A DNA stretch of 64,000 bases from Microglena sp. YARC (GCA_022414725.1 CM039462.1:75060020-75124019), one strand, 5' to 3'; positions 52,641-63,564 are shown, counted from the first letter of the stretch. Notes: a model not told the origin generated them from the letters alone. Numbers and translations: made by a program.

Positions 52641-54045
52641 TATACTCATTATTACCTGTATAGGAACCTATTACACAGTCACACATTATGACCTGTATAG
52701 GAACCTATTACACAGTCACCCACTACGACCTGTATAGGAACCTATTACACAGTCACCCATTATGACCTGGATAGGAACCTATTACACAGTCACACATTAT
52801 GACCTGTATGGGAACCTATTACACAGTCACCCACTACGACCTGTATAGGAACCTATTACACAGTCACACATTATAACCTGTATAGGAACCTATTACACAG
52901 TCACACATTATAACCTGTATAGGAACCTATTGCACAGTCACACATTATAACCTGTATAGGAACCTATAACAAAGTCACCCACTATGACCTGTTTAGGAAC
53001 CTATTACACAGTCACACATTATGACCTGTATAGGAACCTATTACACAGTAACACATTATGACCTGTATAGGAGAATGGCTTGATTCCCTTTACATCCGCC
53101 TTACATAAGCAGGATCAGATTCGTTCTATAGCACAGTTTAGAATGGGTTCCCATTGGCTGAACACAGAAAGAATGAGGGTGGTGGATAGAGCACACATCC
53201 CTCGCTCAATGAGACACTGTCAAATGTGTGGGTTCCAAAAAACTGAGGATGAAATGCATATGTTTGAGTGCCCTTTTTATAATGATATTCGCCTCCGCTA
53301 CCAGAAGCTGTTTACAGATATTTATAGGCATGTCCATGAGGATACCAACTTAACCGTATGGAATGTGGAATTCTGCGATTCCACATTCAGAACCTTTATG
53401 AATGGAAATGGCACTAAGTCTTTTTGGAGCAACCTAGCCGACTATCTTTCTACTTGTAGAAGAGCAAGACAGGAAGCCCTGGACTGCTTAGTGGCACCGT
53501 AATTTATCATCCCTTTTTTCTTCTTCTTGTGACTTCTCATTTGTTAGCTTCTTACCTCCGCCACTGTAAGTGGTTGAGATCTGGGTCCGGCTCTAAGGGG
53601 TTTAATACCTACGCCACCAAAACGGTGGTTGGGAGTTTGGTTTGTTTGTCCTCGACACACCCCTGATGTAATGGGTTTTTTGCTTTGTGGGTGCTTTTTC
53701 TTTTTGTTTAAAGCACAGAGTCTCATACACCCTCGCGGTGTCAAGTAGACTTTAACATGTAATGTAATGTAATGTAATGTAATGTAATGTAATGTAATGT
53801 AATGTAATGTAATGTAATGTAATGTAATGTAATGTAATGTAATGTAATGTAATGTAATAGGAACCTATTACACAGTCACCCATTATGACCTGTATAGGAA
53901 CCTATTACACAGTCACCCATTATGACCTGTATAGGAACCTATTACACAGTCACCCATTATGACCTGTATAGGAACCTATTACACAGTCACCCATTATAAC
54001 CTGTATGGGAACCTATTACACAGTCACCCACTATGACCTGTATAG
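52641..54045. repeat. 38-bp satellite interrupted by LINE copy 3
   Basis: Units of TATGACCTGTATAGGAACCT plus ATTACACAGTCACCCAT: about eleven to the left of the LINE (52641-53072) and five to the right (53858-54045). Confidence 0.9.
53073..53857 (+). mobile_element. LINE fragment, copy 3
   Basis: Plus strand, 5'-truncated, inserted in the 38-bp satellite. ATAGGA on both sides is a probable 6-bp target duplication. It encodes the last 140 codons intact (about 53080-53502), with the C-x2-C-x9-H-x3-C motif CQMCGFQKTEDEMHMFEC and the ending EALDCLVAP. The 3' UTR is followed by an unusually long tail of about 20 TAATG units (53757-53857). Confidence 0.92.
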
Positions 54046-55740
54046 GCACCCCGACTACCTTTATTCATACTGCCCACCTATCACTCCATGTCTATATATC
54101 TGTTGTATTCTCCGTGGTGCAGCTGTCATATACCACTGTGTACTGCACTACCGTACAACATATTAGTATGTAATCTGTCTGCGCTACTCAGTTTTCACAC
54201 TATATATCCGCACTGCACTACGGCAGTACACTGTCTTTTTTGCAGTGGTATGTAATCAGTCTGAGCTACTCAGTGAATCACACTATGTGTCCTTTGACTA
54301 GGGATTGGGATCTTCCAACAAATCCTCAGAAAAAGAAAGGCAATATTGCAGCAAGCAAGCATCATTATCAGCACTAATTCCATAGTATGTGGAAGTGGTA
54401 TGTGCACTGGACGTACCATATGTGTTTTGCACCAGTACACTAGTACTGCGATGTACCGTACGTGCATATTTAGATATCGGTGATATGAGTATATGACTAC
54501 AAAGTCATTCAAGCATCATGTATGTATGTATGCATGTATGTTACAGTCCAGGAGTATGCCAAATAGGCTAAAGGGACTTGCCCAACCGTTAGGAAGAGCT
54601 TAAAAAGAAAAAGCACTGATGAACTGAACCCCAAACAATCGTTTAACCGACGGGGGCCCTGGGTTCGTGCTACAGTGATAATTTAACTATATGTATGTAA
54701 GCATGGCAATCTATTGGGCAGTGTATGTATCTCCTGTAAAATAAACAATAATTTATAGGACTTTCCCTTCACTTCCGCCTCTCATGTGTTGGTTAAACTG
54801 AAACCAGGGTTGTTCAACCCGCTGCTTCTTGCATCTCGGACACAGATTTTGGAGGGTCCGTTGCTTCTCGGATGCAGTCCTTGGAATTGGGTGCGTCTAG
54901 AGATACATGTTTTGGAATCCCCCTGAACATCCCTGGATTGCTACATTGCACGATTTTTCAGCCAAGCAAATCTGAGCTGCCCACCGCCTTCCAACGCCAA
55001 GTCCCCCTTCACGATACCCAGATTATGCCCAGATGTTTGAAAGAATTATATTGAACTTGAACTTGGTTACATAGCTCCAGCCAGCAATTTGGCTGCTCGC
55101 CCTCTCGGCAGTAAAAAACAATATTACTAGGACAAGACCACGACAAGAGGGCGGAGAGTGTTCGCAACGGAGCGACAGGGGGCAAGAAAAATATAAATAT
55201 ACATAGAAGTCCCTATTTGAACATCAAGATAGGAAGTACTCATGGTGCCCATGAGGCCTAACCTGATCTCCCCCTCACACACACATGTGTGTTACGTATG
55301 CACGCCCCAAGTATGCCATGTGGCGACCAAGATTTAGCTTGCAGCTTGGTTCGATGACAACCAGGGTAAAACCATTTGAACATCGCAGCCCGTATACCAT
55401 CATGGTAGTACCCCCCCATCATGGTAGTACCCACCCAAACAGCCATTACAATACCCCACCCAGCGCAGAACAGGATGCGTTTAAACTGGACCCTTTTGGC
55501 AGGGGTAATTCCAATATTCCCCATTGTGCGCGTGTTTTGTTGCCTATATATCAGGCAAGCATATCATTTGTTCAATTTACATATTCCCCTTCAAGAGGAG
55601 GGCAACTTCTAACCAAAATGACCACATCATCCAACTTTGTAGATTTCACAGAGAGGATGAAGAATCCGGTTTATTTTTTTAATTTGGCCGAGTATAAAAA
55701 AGGAATGGTCCTCAAAGTTTGGGGGCGCGGGGGCGCGGGG
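54046..55740. other. No confident gene
   Basis: Mostly AT-rich sequence. 54515-54545 is (ATGT)n. 54541-54680 (TTACAGTCC...CTTGCCCAACC...GGGTTCGTGCTACAG) weakly resembles 45014-45065 and carries a B-box-like GGTTCGTGCT, so it could be a tRNA-related SINE remnant; this is weak. 55403-55435 repeats CATCATGGTAGTACCC. A plus-strand frame of 173 codons (55285-55806) ends in the G run and has no recognisable content. Confidence 0.35.
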
Positions 55741-55748
55741 GGTGCGGT

Positions 55749-55802
<54 letters not shown>
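55741..55802. repeat. (GT)n followed by 40 G
   Basis: GTGTGTGT leads into 40 consecutive G (55763-55802), abutting the hairpin element. Length is likely unstable and hard to sequence. Confidence 0.9.
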
Positions 55803-55804
<2 letters not shown>

Positions 55805-55940
55805 GAACCATACAGGCTGCGAGTGTCTTCTGGACATCTAGCTAGATGTCCAGAAGACACTCGCAGCCTGTATGGTTCAACAATAACGCATTTCTCGAGT
55901 GTGAGATTAGATGATTACCCAGCGGTCTAGGGCTAGTGGG
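55803..55940. mobile_element. Hairpin element related to the foldback at 17315
   Basis: Perfect 78-bp palindrome (55803-55880; arms begin TTGAACCATACAGGCTGCGA), followed by ACAATAACGCATTTCTCGAG and GATTACCCAGCGGT (55910-55925). After each hairpin of the 17315-17883 element the same words occur with few changes (ACAATAATGCATGTCCCGGG; GATTACCCAGAGGT), while the arms themselves differ. It is probably a partial copy of the same family with different arms. Confidence 0.65.
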
Positions 55941-56528
55941 CTTCCATTCTTTCATTCGGTGGGGGGGGGGTAAAATCTGTAAATTTCACAAAATTAGGTA
56001 CTCTACTAGAGGTACCGTACTCTACTAAATATATACGGTCCTACTTCACCGTCCTACTACAGCACCAGCCTGAAATGTTTAATCTATCTAAACCGTTCGT
56101 CTCCCTGGCAGGGATATTCCTAACCACGATATCTAGCGCAAACGCGATTTTAATGTTTATTCCCGTTTTTATCCATCGCGCCGCCAGGTGTGTGTATAGT
56201 ATCCAGATCTCTGGGTGGAGCATCGGGCGCCACGATGTTTAAGGTTTCTACCTTCCAAATATCACCCCTGGGCACCGGGCGCCACGATTTTTAATGTTTG
56301 TACCTTCCCAAATATTACAATGTATTATCTATGCCTTGGCAGTTCGCTCTGCTTTTTGTTACGCTTTTTAATTTTCTTTTTCGTACGCTTATTGGAGGTT
56401 ACCCCCTGGACCAGGTTCTGAGGTGTATGTTGCCCAAACCCTCACTGCTATATAACTGTCCAGCTGTCCCGGCGCTGTTCAGTCTCGGCATTTTTTTTTG
56501 CTTGCTGAGTATGTAACAATTCCCTCTC
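55941..56528. other. No gene seen
   Basis: Contains GGTACTCTACTA/CGTACTCTACTA repeats (55995-56030) and a ~60-bp duplication (GGGCGCCACGAT, then TTTAA, GTTT, TACCTTCC) at 56224-56260 and 56277-56312. Confidence 0.4.
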
Positions 56529-56728
56529 TCTTAGTTACACAAACTCGGCAAATCACTGCCGAGACTGGACAGCAGCATAGCCTGCAGACCATCAAATTTT
56601 ATAACATTAAAGCACGAGGGTTTTGAAGGCACCCCACAATCCTGAAAACCAAACTGGGTCAAGTCCAAAAGAGGAAACAAACTAGAAGCGGAAAGAAGAG
56701 CTGAAAGAGGAGCGTGAGAGAGGACAAA
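56529..56728 (-). repeat. R-family fragment
   Basis: Begins TTACACAAACTCGGCAAATC (56535) and contains AAAGCACGAGGGTTTTGAAG, matching 8510-8690 in reverse. It stops next to the complete R-family MITE. Confidence 0.75.
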
Positions 56729-57104
56729 TTACATAAACTCAGCAAATCACTACCGAGACAGGACAGCAGCACAGCCTGCCAGCCATCAAATTTTACAACA
56801 GGAAGCACGAGATTTTTTTAGGCACCCCCACAAACTTGAAAAATGAACTAGGTCAAGTCAAAAGAGGAAACGAACTAGAGGCAAAAAGGAGAGCGGAAAG
56901 GGGAGGGATGCAAAGGCATGCAATCCAGAGCACCAAGCAGACCGTGAGCGTGAAGGGATCAACCAAAATCGGACCAAAAGAAAAAGCTAAATCGACCCAA
57001 ACCAAAAGCAGTGTGACCTACCCCTTATGCTTCCCGTTACAAAATTTGATGGTTGGCAGGCTGTGCTGCTTTCCTGTCTTGGCAATGTTTTGCTGAGTTT
57101 ATGT

Positions 57105-57106
<2 letters not shown>
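56729..57106. mobile_element. R-family MITE with ~78-bp inverted ends
   Basis: 378 bp. Left end TTACATAAACTCAGCAAATC, right end TTTTGCTGAGTTTATGTAA. The arms extend about 78 bp with a few mismatches, including GACAGGACAGCAGCACAGCC against GGCTGTGCTGCTTTCCTGTC. The short middle is purine-rich. No clear target duplication. Non-coding; the complete form of the repeat seen at 8169-9530 and 56529-56728. Confidence 0.75.
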
Positions 57107-57162
<56 letters not shown>

Positions 57163-57780
57163 GACGAACCCTGAAGGCCTGAACCCTTCACTGTTGAATG
57201 ATTGGAACTCCCTGTGTTGCTAATTGGCATGGCGCTTCCTGCCCCCCCCCCCCCCTCTCCACCCCCTGCTTCATTGTCCCCCACGGCTTGGGCATCCTTG
57301 GGTCGCCTTGGGTCCCTCAGCTGGGGCTAGGTTGGACCCAGGCCTGGGCCCAGGGTTGGACCTGTGCACGTTCACCACGTTGGCTCCGGATCCATTGACC
57401 CACACCGATTGACCCAGGCTGGCGCTTATACACGCAGGCCAAGCCAAAACCCCGTCCTAGGACGCGTCCTTCCACGTCCCATCAAGCACACATTCTACTC
57501 CCGCAACACAACGCGACTCGTCAGATGCGATGCCTCGTAAAACGCTCTGATAATCCATCCGACTTTCTCCTCTGAACGTTACAAATACCCTGAATATCGA
57601 AACGGCATCCGATACCTACGCGCACCCGTGCGCGAGGGCGTTTATTTCATCAGGGGTACCTTAGCCGCCAAGAATAGCATCGAGAAATCATCCGTAGCAC
57701 ACAACTATACTGCCCATCCGACCCCAGATCAACCCATTTGGAGCCAGTCGGGGTAGGTCGGCGTGCAACTATGGCGTGCA
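57107..57780. other. (CT)n and unique sequence
   Basis: (CT)27 at about 57106-57158, a 13-C run near 57243, then GC-rich sequence with repeated TTGGGTC/GGACCC words (57300-57420). No gene recognised. Confidence 0.5.
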
Positions 57781-58570
57781 TGTATTGTACAAGAATGCAC
57801 GCAACACATGACCCATGCATGGCCACCATGTTGCTGGGCTACATGCTGATAGGGTTGACACCAGAAAGAGTGTACCTATGGCATGCATGCACATAATACT
57901 CTAATGCAGTCAACACATGACTCCATGCATGGCCATCATGTTGATGGACTACATGCGATTGGAATGCATGCAATTGGGGTAATCGCCAATCAGCACGCAC
58001 CTATGGCGTGCATGCACCTAGTACTAGAATGTAGTCAACACATGAATACATGCATAGCTATCATGTTGATGGGATACATGCATTTGGGGTAAACACCAGT
58101 CAGAGTGCACCTATATAGCGTGCATGCACCTAGTAATAGAACGTAGTCAACACATGACTCCATGCATGGCCATCATGTTGATGGGCTACTTGCTGACGGG
58201 GCGAACACCAGACAGAGTGCACCTATGGCATGCATGCACATAATACTCTAATGCACACAACACACGACTCCATGCATGGCCATCATGTTGATATGCTACA
58301 AGCAATTGGGCCAAACACCAGTCAGAGTGTACCTAATGCATGCATGCACTTGAACACTGGAAACCATGCAACAAAATTCCCATGCATGGCCTGGTAATGA
58401 TATACATGCACGGTTCTAAACGAACAAATTTCCCATGGGGTGTATGCGTATTCACATTACATATGTAGGCTGGATGTATGCAACAAAATACTCCATGCAT
58501 AGCCTGGTAATGGGCTACATGATAATGATATACATGCATGGTTCAAGATTAACCAATGTTCCATGGGGTG
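57781..58570. repeat. ~118-bp satellite rich in ATGCAT
   Basis: Five clear units (from about 57815, 57935, 58050, 58160, 58278) with CATGCATGGCCATCATGTTG, GGGGTAAACACCAGTCAGAG, GCGTGCATGCACCTAGTA and GTCAACACATGA; then two diverged units to 58570. Many ATGCAT and TGCATGCA palindromes. Confidence 0.85.
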
Positions 58571-58748
58571 CGTGTACTTACCAGTACCAACCAGGGTTTG
58601 GGGGTTATTATATCCTATCCATGAGCTTAATGTGATCATAAACAATCCATGCGTTTATTGTTTGTTTGTTATTATATTGTTTGTTAGAATCAATCCACGA
58701 GTTTCATGCTTCATCGAAAAAATCTACAAATTTCATGTGTATCACAAT
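58571..58748. other. Spacer
   Basis: AT-rich, with TTGTTTGTTATTATATTGTTTGTTAG repeats; nothing recognised. Confidence 0.4.
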
Positions 58749-59085
58749 CCCCCCCCCCCCCCCCCCCCCCCCCCTACACACACACATACACACGTACACA
58801 CACACACACATGTACACACACAAACAGACCCACCCTTTGAGGTGAAAATCCCCCCCCCCCCCACACACACACACACACACACATACACACCCACACACCC
58901 ACACACGTACACACACAAACAGACCCACCCTTAGAGGTGAAAATCCCCCCCCCCCCCATACACACACACATACACACCCACACACCCACACACGTACACA
59001 CACAAACAGACCCACCCTTTGAGGTGAAAATCCCCCCCCCCCCACACACACACACACACATACACACCCACACACTCACACCCAA
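58749..59085. repeat. C-run/(CA)n ~94-bp tandem repeat
   Basis: Starts with 26 C (58749-58774). Three units follow of (CA)n with TACACACAAACAGACCCACC, CTTTGAGGTGAAAATCCCC and another C run. Long frames on both strands are by-products. Confidence 0.9.
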
Positions 59086-59589
59086 CCGCTTGTACTTTGC
59101 AGACTACAGGGGCCTTTCTCTTAACCCCAAATCCTCTCATCAAGCTACCAGCCATAGCAGCGCCACTCTCCCATAGGGGTGAGGTGGGAGCGACACAATC
59201 TCAAGATAGCAATTGTGTTGCAGCCATAGCAGCGCCACTCTTCCAAGGGGGTTGAAATTTCTCTTTTTCTGTCAAGGCGACAGCTGAGACCGCCATTGGT
59301 ACACAGTGTGCAAGCTAGTGTGTGCTGGTGTGTGTGTGTGTTAGTGTGTAGCAGCGAGCGTTGCAGCCATAGCAGCGTACGAGATAGCAATTGAGTTGCA
59401 GCCATAGCAGCGCCACTCTTCCAAGGGGGGCGAGGTGGGGGCGCAGTTGGGGGATGGGGTGACAGTGGAGGTAGGGGAGGGAGATGGGGCGCAGGAGGAG
59501 GCAGAGGAGGGGGTGGCGGTGGCGGTGGAGGTGGAGGTGGAGGCAGAGGTGCAGCAGCGCCTAGTCTACCCAGACCAAGCCCTGCAGAG
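59086..59589 (+). other. Upstream region / 5' part of the OPR gene
   Basis: 59150-59430 has three copies of a GCCATAGCAGCGCCACTCTT block (about 59152, 59224, 59405) with GCAATTG(T/A)GTTGCAG. 59430-59575 is G-rich and in the gene frame would read as glycine repeats (GGGGGGGRGAAAPSLPRPSP) into the ATG at 59590, so the coding region may begin further left. Confidence 0.45.
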
Positions 59590-59928
59590 ATGGCTACCAA
59601 CAGAGCCGTGATGGGAGCCCAGGGGTGGTGGCAGGTGCTGGTGGCCTGCGAAGAGGGTCATCGACTCAACGCTGTAACCACCTGCGCTGCCCTGGGGAAG
59701 CTGGCCAAGCTTGCGAAGCCCAGGCGGGAGGATGGGGGCGAGGCGGAGTTGGGGGAGGGTCTGGGGAGCTTGCTAGCTCGCTCAGCTGAGCTTTCCAGGA
59801 CAGGGCAGTCTCAGTCGAGGCAGCTGGCTGGAACTCTGTGGGCGCTGGCCAAGCTGGGGGATGCAGGTGTGGTGGCACAGCTCAGCTGTGAGCAGGAAGT
59901 TTCTGCGGCTGCTGCAGCTGCTGAAGAG
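59590..59928 (+). CDS. TBC2-like OPR/RAP-family protein, exon 1
   Basis: 113 codons, ATG to GCTGAAGAG|GTATGT, phase 0. GWWQVLVACEEGHRLNAVTT then CAALGKLAKL resembles the N-terminal repeat of Chlamydomonas TBC2 and related OPR/RAP proteins, and LAGTLWALAKLGDAG is a first clear repeat of the 'N.LWALAKLG' kind. Such proteins form helical-hairpin solenoids that bind RNA in chloroplasts or mitochondria and control translation or stability of organelle transcripts. No transit peptide is visible at this start, which is one more reason to suspect an upstream extension. The exon end and donor are copied twice in the intron. Confidence 0.65.
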
Positions 59929-60290
59929 GTATGTGTTTATTATGTAATTCATGTCTCATGTTAACTCTAGGGTTGTTCAACATGTTACATTTCACGTCTC
60001 CATGAGCGCATCATTTTAGAGGGTAGGCTACGTTGTTTCCAAGCTGGGGGGATACGGACGTGGTGGCGCAGCTCAGCTGTGTGCAGAAGGTAGCTGCGGC
60101 TGCTGACAAGGTATGCATTTCCCATGGCTCATGTTACCTCTAGGGTTGTTCAAAACGTGACATTTCACGTCTCTATGAGCGCATCATTTTAGAGGGTAGG
60201 CTACGTTGTTTCCAACCTGGGGGGATACGGACGTGGTGGCGCAGCTCAGCTGTGAGCAGCAGGCTGCTGCAGCTGCTGAAGAGGTGTGCA
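59929..60290 (+). repeat. Donor-junction repeats in OPR intron 1
   Basis: Donors at 59929 (real), 60111 and 60284. Each repeat unit (about 175-180 bp) carries a copy of the last ~65 bases of exon 1 (CTGGGGGGATACGGACGTGG, CGCAGCTCAGCTGTG, GCTGCTGAAGAG or GCTGACAAG), the donor, then CTCATGTTA(A)C, CTCTAGGGTTGTTCAA and CATTTCACGTCTC. Confidence 0.85.
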
Positions 60291-60620
60291 TGTCTCATGT
60301 TACCATTATGGTTGTTCAAAACGTTTTATTACACGTCTCAAGCGCATTTTTTTGAGGGTCCACTACGTTTTCCACCTTTCCACCCACCCACCCACTAACC
60401 CACCCACCCACATCCATCCATCTATCCATCCAACCATCCATCCATCCATCCATCCATCCATCCATCCATCATCCATCCATCCATCCATCCATCCATCCAT
60501 CCACCCATCCATCCACCTACCCACCCACCCATCCACCCACCCACCCACCCATCCACCCACGCACACACCCACTCACCCATCCACACACCCATCCGAATAT
60601 CCTAGAGACTAACTCCTGTC
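60291..60620. repeat. (CATC)n/(CACC)n block in OPR intron 1
   Basis: CCATCCATCCAT and CCACCCACCC microsatellite, 60378-60595; no coding content. Confidence 0.9.
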
Positions 60621-61726
60621 CCTCTTCTGCCCTGCTAGGCAGCGTTGCCCTGGCCACGGCTTTTATCTTTCGGGATTATGGGTGAAGGTCAGTGCACCAT
60701 CCCCTCCCGCCAACACCCCACACCCACCCGCCCACCCACCCACCCACCTGACCACCCATCCACCCACCCACCCATCCGCCGATCCATCCATTCAAGTGCC
60801 TAACGCCTGTCTCCTTTCTGTCCTGCCAGGCAGCATTGCCCCTGGCCATTTCATATAGACCCCGGTGGTCACAATCCCCTGCCCCCAACACGCATGCCCA
60901 CCTGCCCACCCACCCACCCACTCACCTATCCATCCATCCATCCTAGTGCCTAACGCCTGTCTCCTTTCTGTCCTGCCAGGCAACATTGCCCTGGGCCAGG
61001 GCACCCTCTCCTCCCCCAACACCTACACTCACACCCAGATTTACCCACCCACCCACCCACCCACCCACCCACTCACCCATCCATCCATCCATCCATCCTA
61101 GTGCCTAACGCCTGTCTCCTTTCTGTCCTGCCAGGCAACATTGCCCTGGGCCAGGGCACCCTCTCCTCCCCCAACACCTACACTCACACCCAGATTTACC
61201 CACCCACCCACCCACTCACCCATCCATCCATCCATCCATCCTAGTGCCTAACGCCTGTCTCCTTTCTGTCCTGCCAGGCAACATTGCCCTGGGCCAGGGC
61301 ACCCTCTCCTCCCCCAACACCTACACTCACACCCAGATTTACCCACCCACCCACCCACCCACCCACCCATCCATCCATCCATCCTAGTGCCTAACGCCTG
61401 TCTCCTTACTGTCCTGCCAGGCAACATTGCCCTGGGCCAGGGCACCCTCTCCTCCCCCAACACCTACACTCACACCCAGATTTACCCACCCACCCACCCA
61501 CCCACCCACTCACCTATCCATCCATCCATCCTAGTGCCTAACGCCTGTCTCCTTTCTGTCCTGCCAGGCAACATCGCCCTGGGCCAGGGCACCCTCTCCT
61601 CCCCCAACACCTACACTCACACCCAGATTTACCCACCCACCCACCCACCCACCCACCCACCCACCCACTCACCCATCCATCTATCCATCCTAGTGCCTAA
61701 CGCCTGTCTCCTTTCTGTCCTGCCAG
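60621..61726 (+). repeat. Acceptor-junction minisatellite in OPR intron 1
   Basis: Seven junction copies precede the real acceptor: AG at about 60638, then 60829, 60979, 61134, 61276, 61420, 61566 and the real 61726. Units of 142-160 bp (once about 190) read CTAGTGCCTAACGCCTGTCT, CCTTTCTGTCCTGCCAG, then an exon-start copy GCAACATTGCCCTGGGCCAG, GGCACCCTCTCCTCCCCCAA, CACCTACACTCACACC and (CCCA)n(CATC)n. The polypyrimidine tract and AG are almost identical in all units. Confidence 0.9.
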
Positions 61727-62320
61727 GCATCATTGCCCCTTGCCACGTCCTTCAACTCCCAGGAGCTTAGCAACTCCCTCTGGGCACTCGCCAAGTTGGG
61801 AAGGGGTGGAGAGACATTTGAGGTTTTATGTGAGGCGGCTGAAAACCAGTTAAGCGACCCTGACAGCGCTTGGGAATGGATTCCCCAGGCCTTGTCCAAC
61901 GTGGCCTGGTCTCTTGGTACCCTCCGCCCGGATGGGCAGCGCGCCAGGTCACTGGTGGGGGTCCTAGCCCAGGTGTTGGAGGGCAGAGGGGCAGAGTGTA
62001 ACGGACAGGAGGTGACCAACACCCTGTGGGCTTTTGCCAGGCTGGCAGAGCACGGCATGGGGGGGGCTTTGGCCAAAGCGGCGGGGGCGGTGGCGGCGGC
62101 TGCTCAAGGGAAGAAGGGCGACCTGATGCCACGACATATTGCCAACGCAGGCTGGGCGTGTGCCAAGCTGGGGCAGGGGGAGAGGGCCCGGGCGCTGCTT
62201 GCAGGGTGCGCGGCCAAGGTGGTGGCCATGAACATCCAGGAGCAGTCTATGTGTGCGTGGGCTCTGGCCTCTATTGGGGCGGACAAGGAGGGAGCTGAAG
62301 TTTGCGCGGTGTTCTCGCAG
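61727..62320 (+). CDS. TBC2-like OPR/RAP-family protein, exon 2
   Basis: 198 codons, phase 0 at both ends (CTGCCAG|GCA...TCGCAG|GTGGGT). Five successive ~36-40-residue repeats: LSNSLWALAKLG, LSNVAWSLGTL, VTNTLWAFARL, IANAGWACAKLG, QSMCAWALASIG. Each has the W-A-L/F-A-K-L core of OPR and heptatricopeptide (HPR)/FAST-like solenoids. The repeats follow on from the last repeat of exon 1 and continue in exon 3. Organelle RNA-binding role inferred from the family. Confidence 0.85.
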
Positions 62321-62880
62321 GTGGGTGGATGTTGCAGTATTAGAGACATTCACACACATTCACATTTGGTTTTTACTATTATTATTACTACAACAGCAAT
62401 GTTTTCGCAGGTGGGTGGATGTAGCAGTGCTAGAGACATTCACATGTATTCATTTACCTTCACTTACATTCGATACTATTAGTACTACAACATAAATGTT
62501 TTCGGATGTGGGTGGATGTGGCAGTATTAGAGACATTCACATATATTTGTTGGTACGCTTGCCACACTCCTTGGTGCGGCTCGCCAGGCTAAAAGGACTA
62601 GGCCACCTCGCTAGGCTAAAAGGACTTGGCCACCTCGCTAAGCTAAAAGGACTTGACCATCTCAAAACTGATGAGGCGGAGGGGGAGGAGGAGAAGCCCT
62701 CAACCCACAACAACCACTACACCAGCAATGTTTGTTCTCGCAGGTGGGTGCTGCAGCATTACTACAATACATTCATTGAGGCATTCACATTCATTCACAT
62801 ACATTCACAATGTTCTCGCAGGTGGGTGCTGCAGCATTACTACGATATGTCCACAGAGACGTTCAATTTTTTTTGTTATT
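62321..62880 (+). repeat. Donor-junction repeats in OPR intron 2
   Basis: The exon end plus donor (TGTTCTCGCAG|GTGGGTGGATG) recurs at 62321 (real), 62411, about 62510 (TTTTCGGATGTGGGTGGATG), 62744 and 62822, with TATTAGAGACATTCACA or CTGCAGCATTACTAC following. Between the third and fourth copies lies a CTAGGCTAAAAGGACT(A/T)GGCC triplication (62585-62660). Confidence 0.85.
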
Positions 62881-63564
62881 CATGCAACCTGAAAATGTTG
62901 TTTTGTGACTAACAGACATTTTTCTTTAGGTCATCCCATAAATTATGTTGTATTGTATTATTGTATTCTACATTCTAAATTGTATTGTTTTGTATCGTTT
63001 GCATTGTATTGTATTATTGTATTCTACATTGTAAATTGTGTTGTATTGTATTTTATTGTATTGTATTGCATTGTATTGTATTGCATTGTATTGTATTGCA
63101 TTGTATTGTATTCCCATATCTCTATCTACATTCTGTCGATTATGAGACGATAGTTGGAAGACCCCCCGGAAGTTGTGGTGTGGGCTTGTCTTGGGTCAAC
63201 ACTGGCCTGCCTATGACAATGTAATGCAATACCCATGCGTCCTCCTGTCTAACACGCTTAGTGTATGCTCCCTGGTTTCCGTGTGTATGGCACGGGGGGA
63301 CTTAGAATGGGGAGACGGTGAGGTAGGTACTCGGGTCAACACTAACCTGCCTATGACAATGTAATGTATTGTAATGTAATGTTATGTAATGTATTGTATT
63401 GTATTGTGATGTACCCTGCAGGCCTTTCTATGACAAGTATCGCTTAGTAAACCCAAACCCTAAAACCTAAAACCTAATGTAATGTAATGTAATGTAATGT
63501 AATGTAATGTAATGTAATGTAATGTAATGTAATGTAATGTAATGTAATGTAATGTACCCTGCAG
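62881..63564 (+). repeat. Microsatellites and acceptor-junction copy in OPR intron 2
   Basis: TTGTATTGTA/TTGCATTGTA repeats (62945-63110). A duplicated GGGTCAACACT(A/G)(A/G)CCTGCC plus TATGACAATGTAATG (63194 and 63333). (TAATG)n at 63361-63405 and 63476-63555. The acceptor GTACCCTGCAG|G occurs twice, with AG at 63420-63421 and the real one at 63563-63564. Confidence 0.8.

Noticed and set aside
54541..54690. tRNA-like segment with GGGTTCGTGCT
   Set aside because: A B-box-like word is present but no cloverleaf could be drawn.
58704..59176. Cys/Val/Gly-rich and Pro/Thr/His-rich frames on both strands
   Set aside because: Products of the (CA)n and C-run tandem repeat.
60286..61770. [10 protein letters not shown] and PTHPPTHSP-type frames
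   Set aside because: Translations of the CATC/CACC microsatellite within OPR intron 1; the surrounding junction copies are splice-site repeats, with no independent coding evidence.
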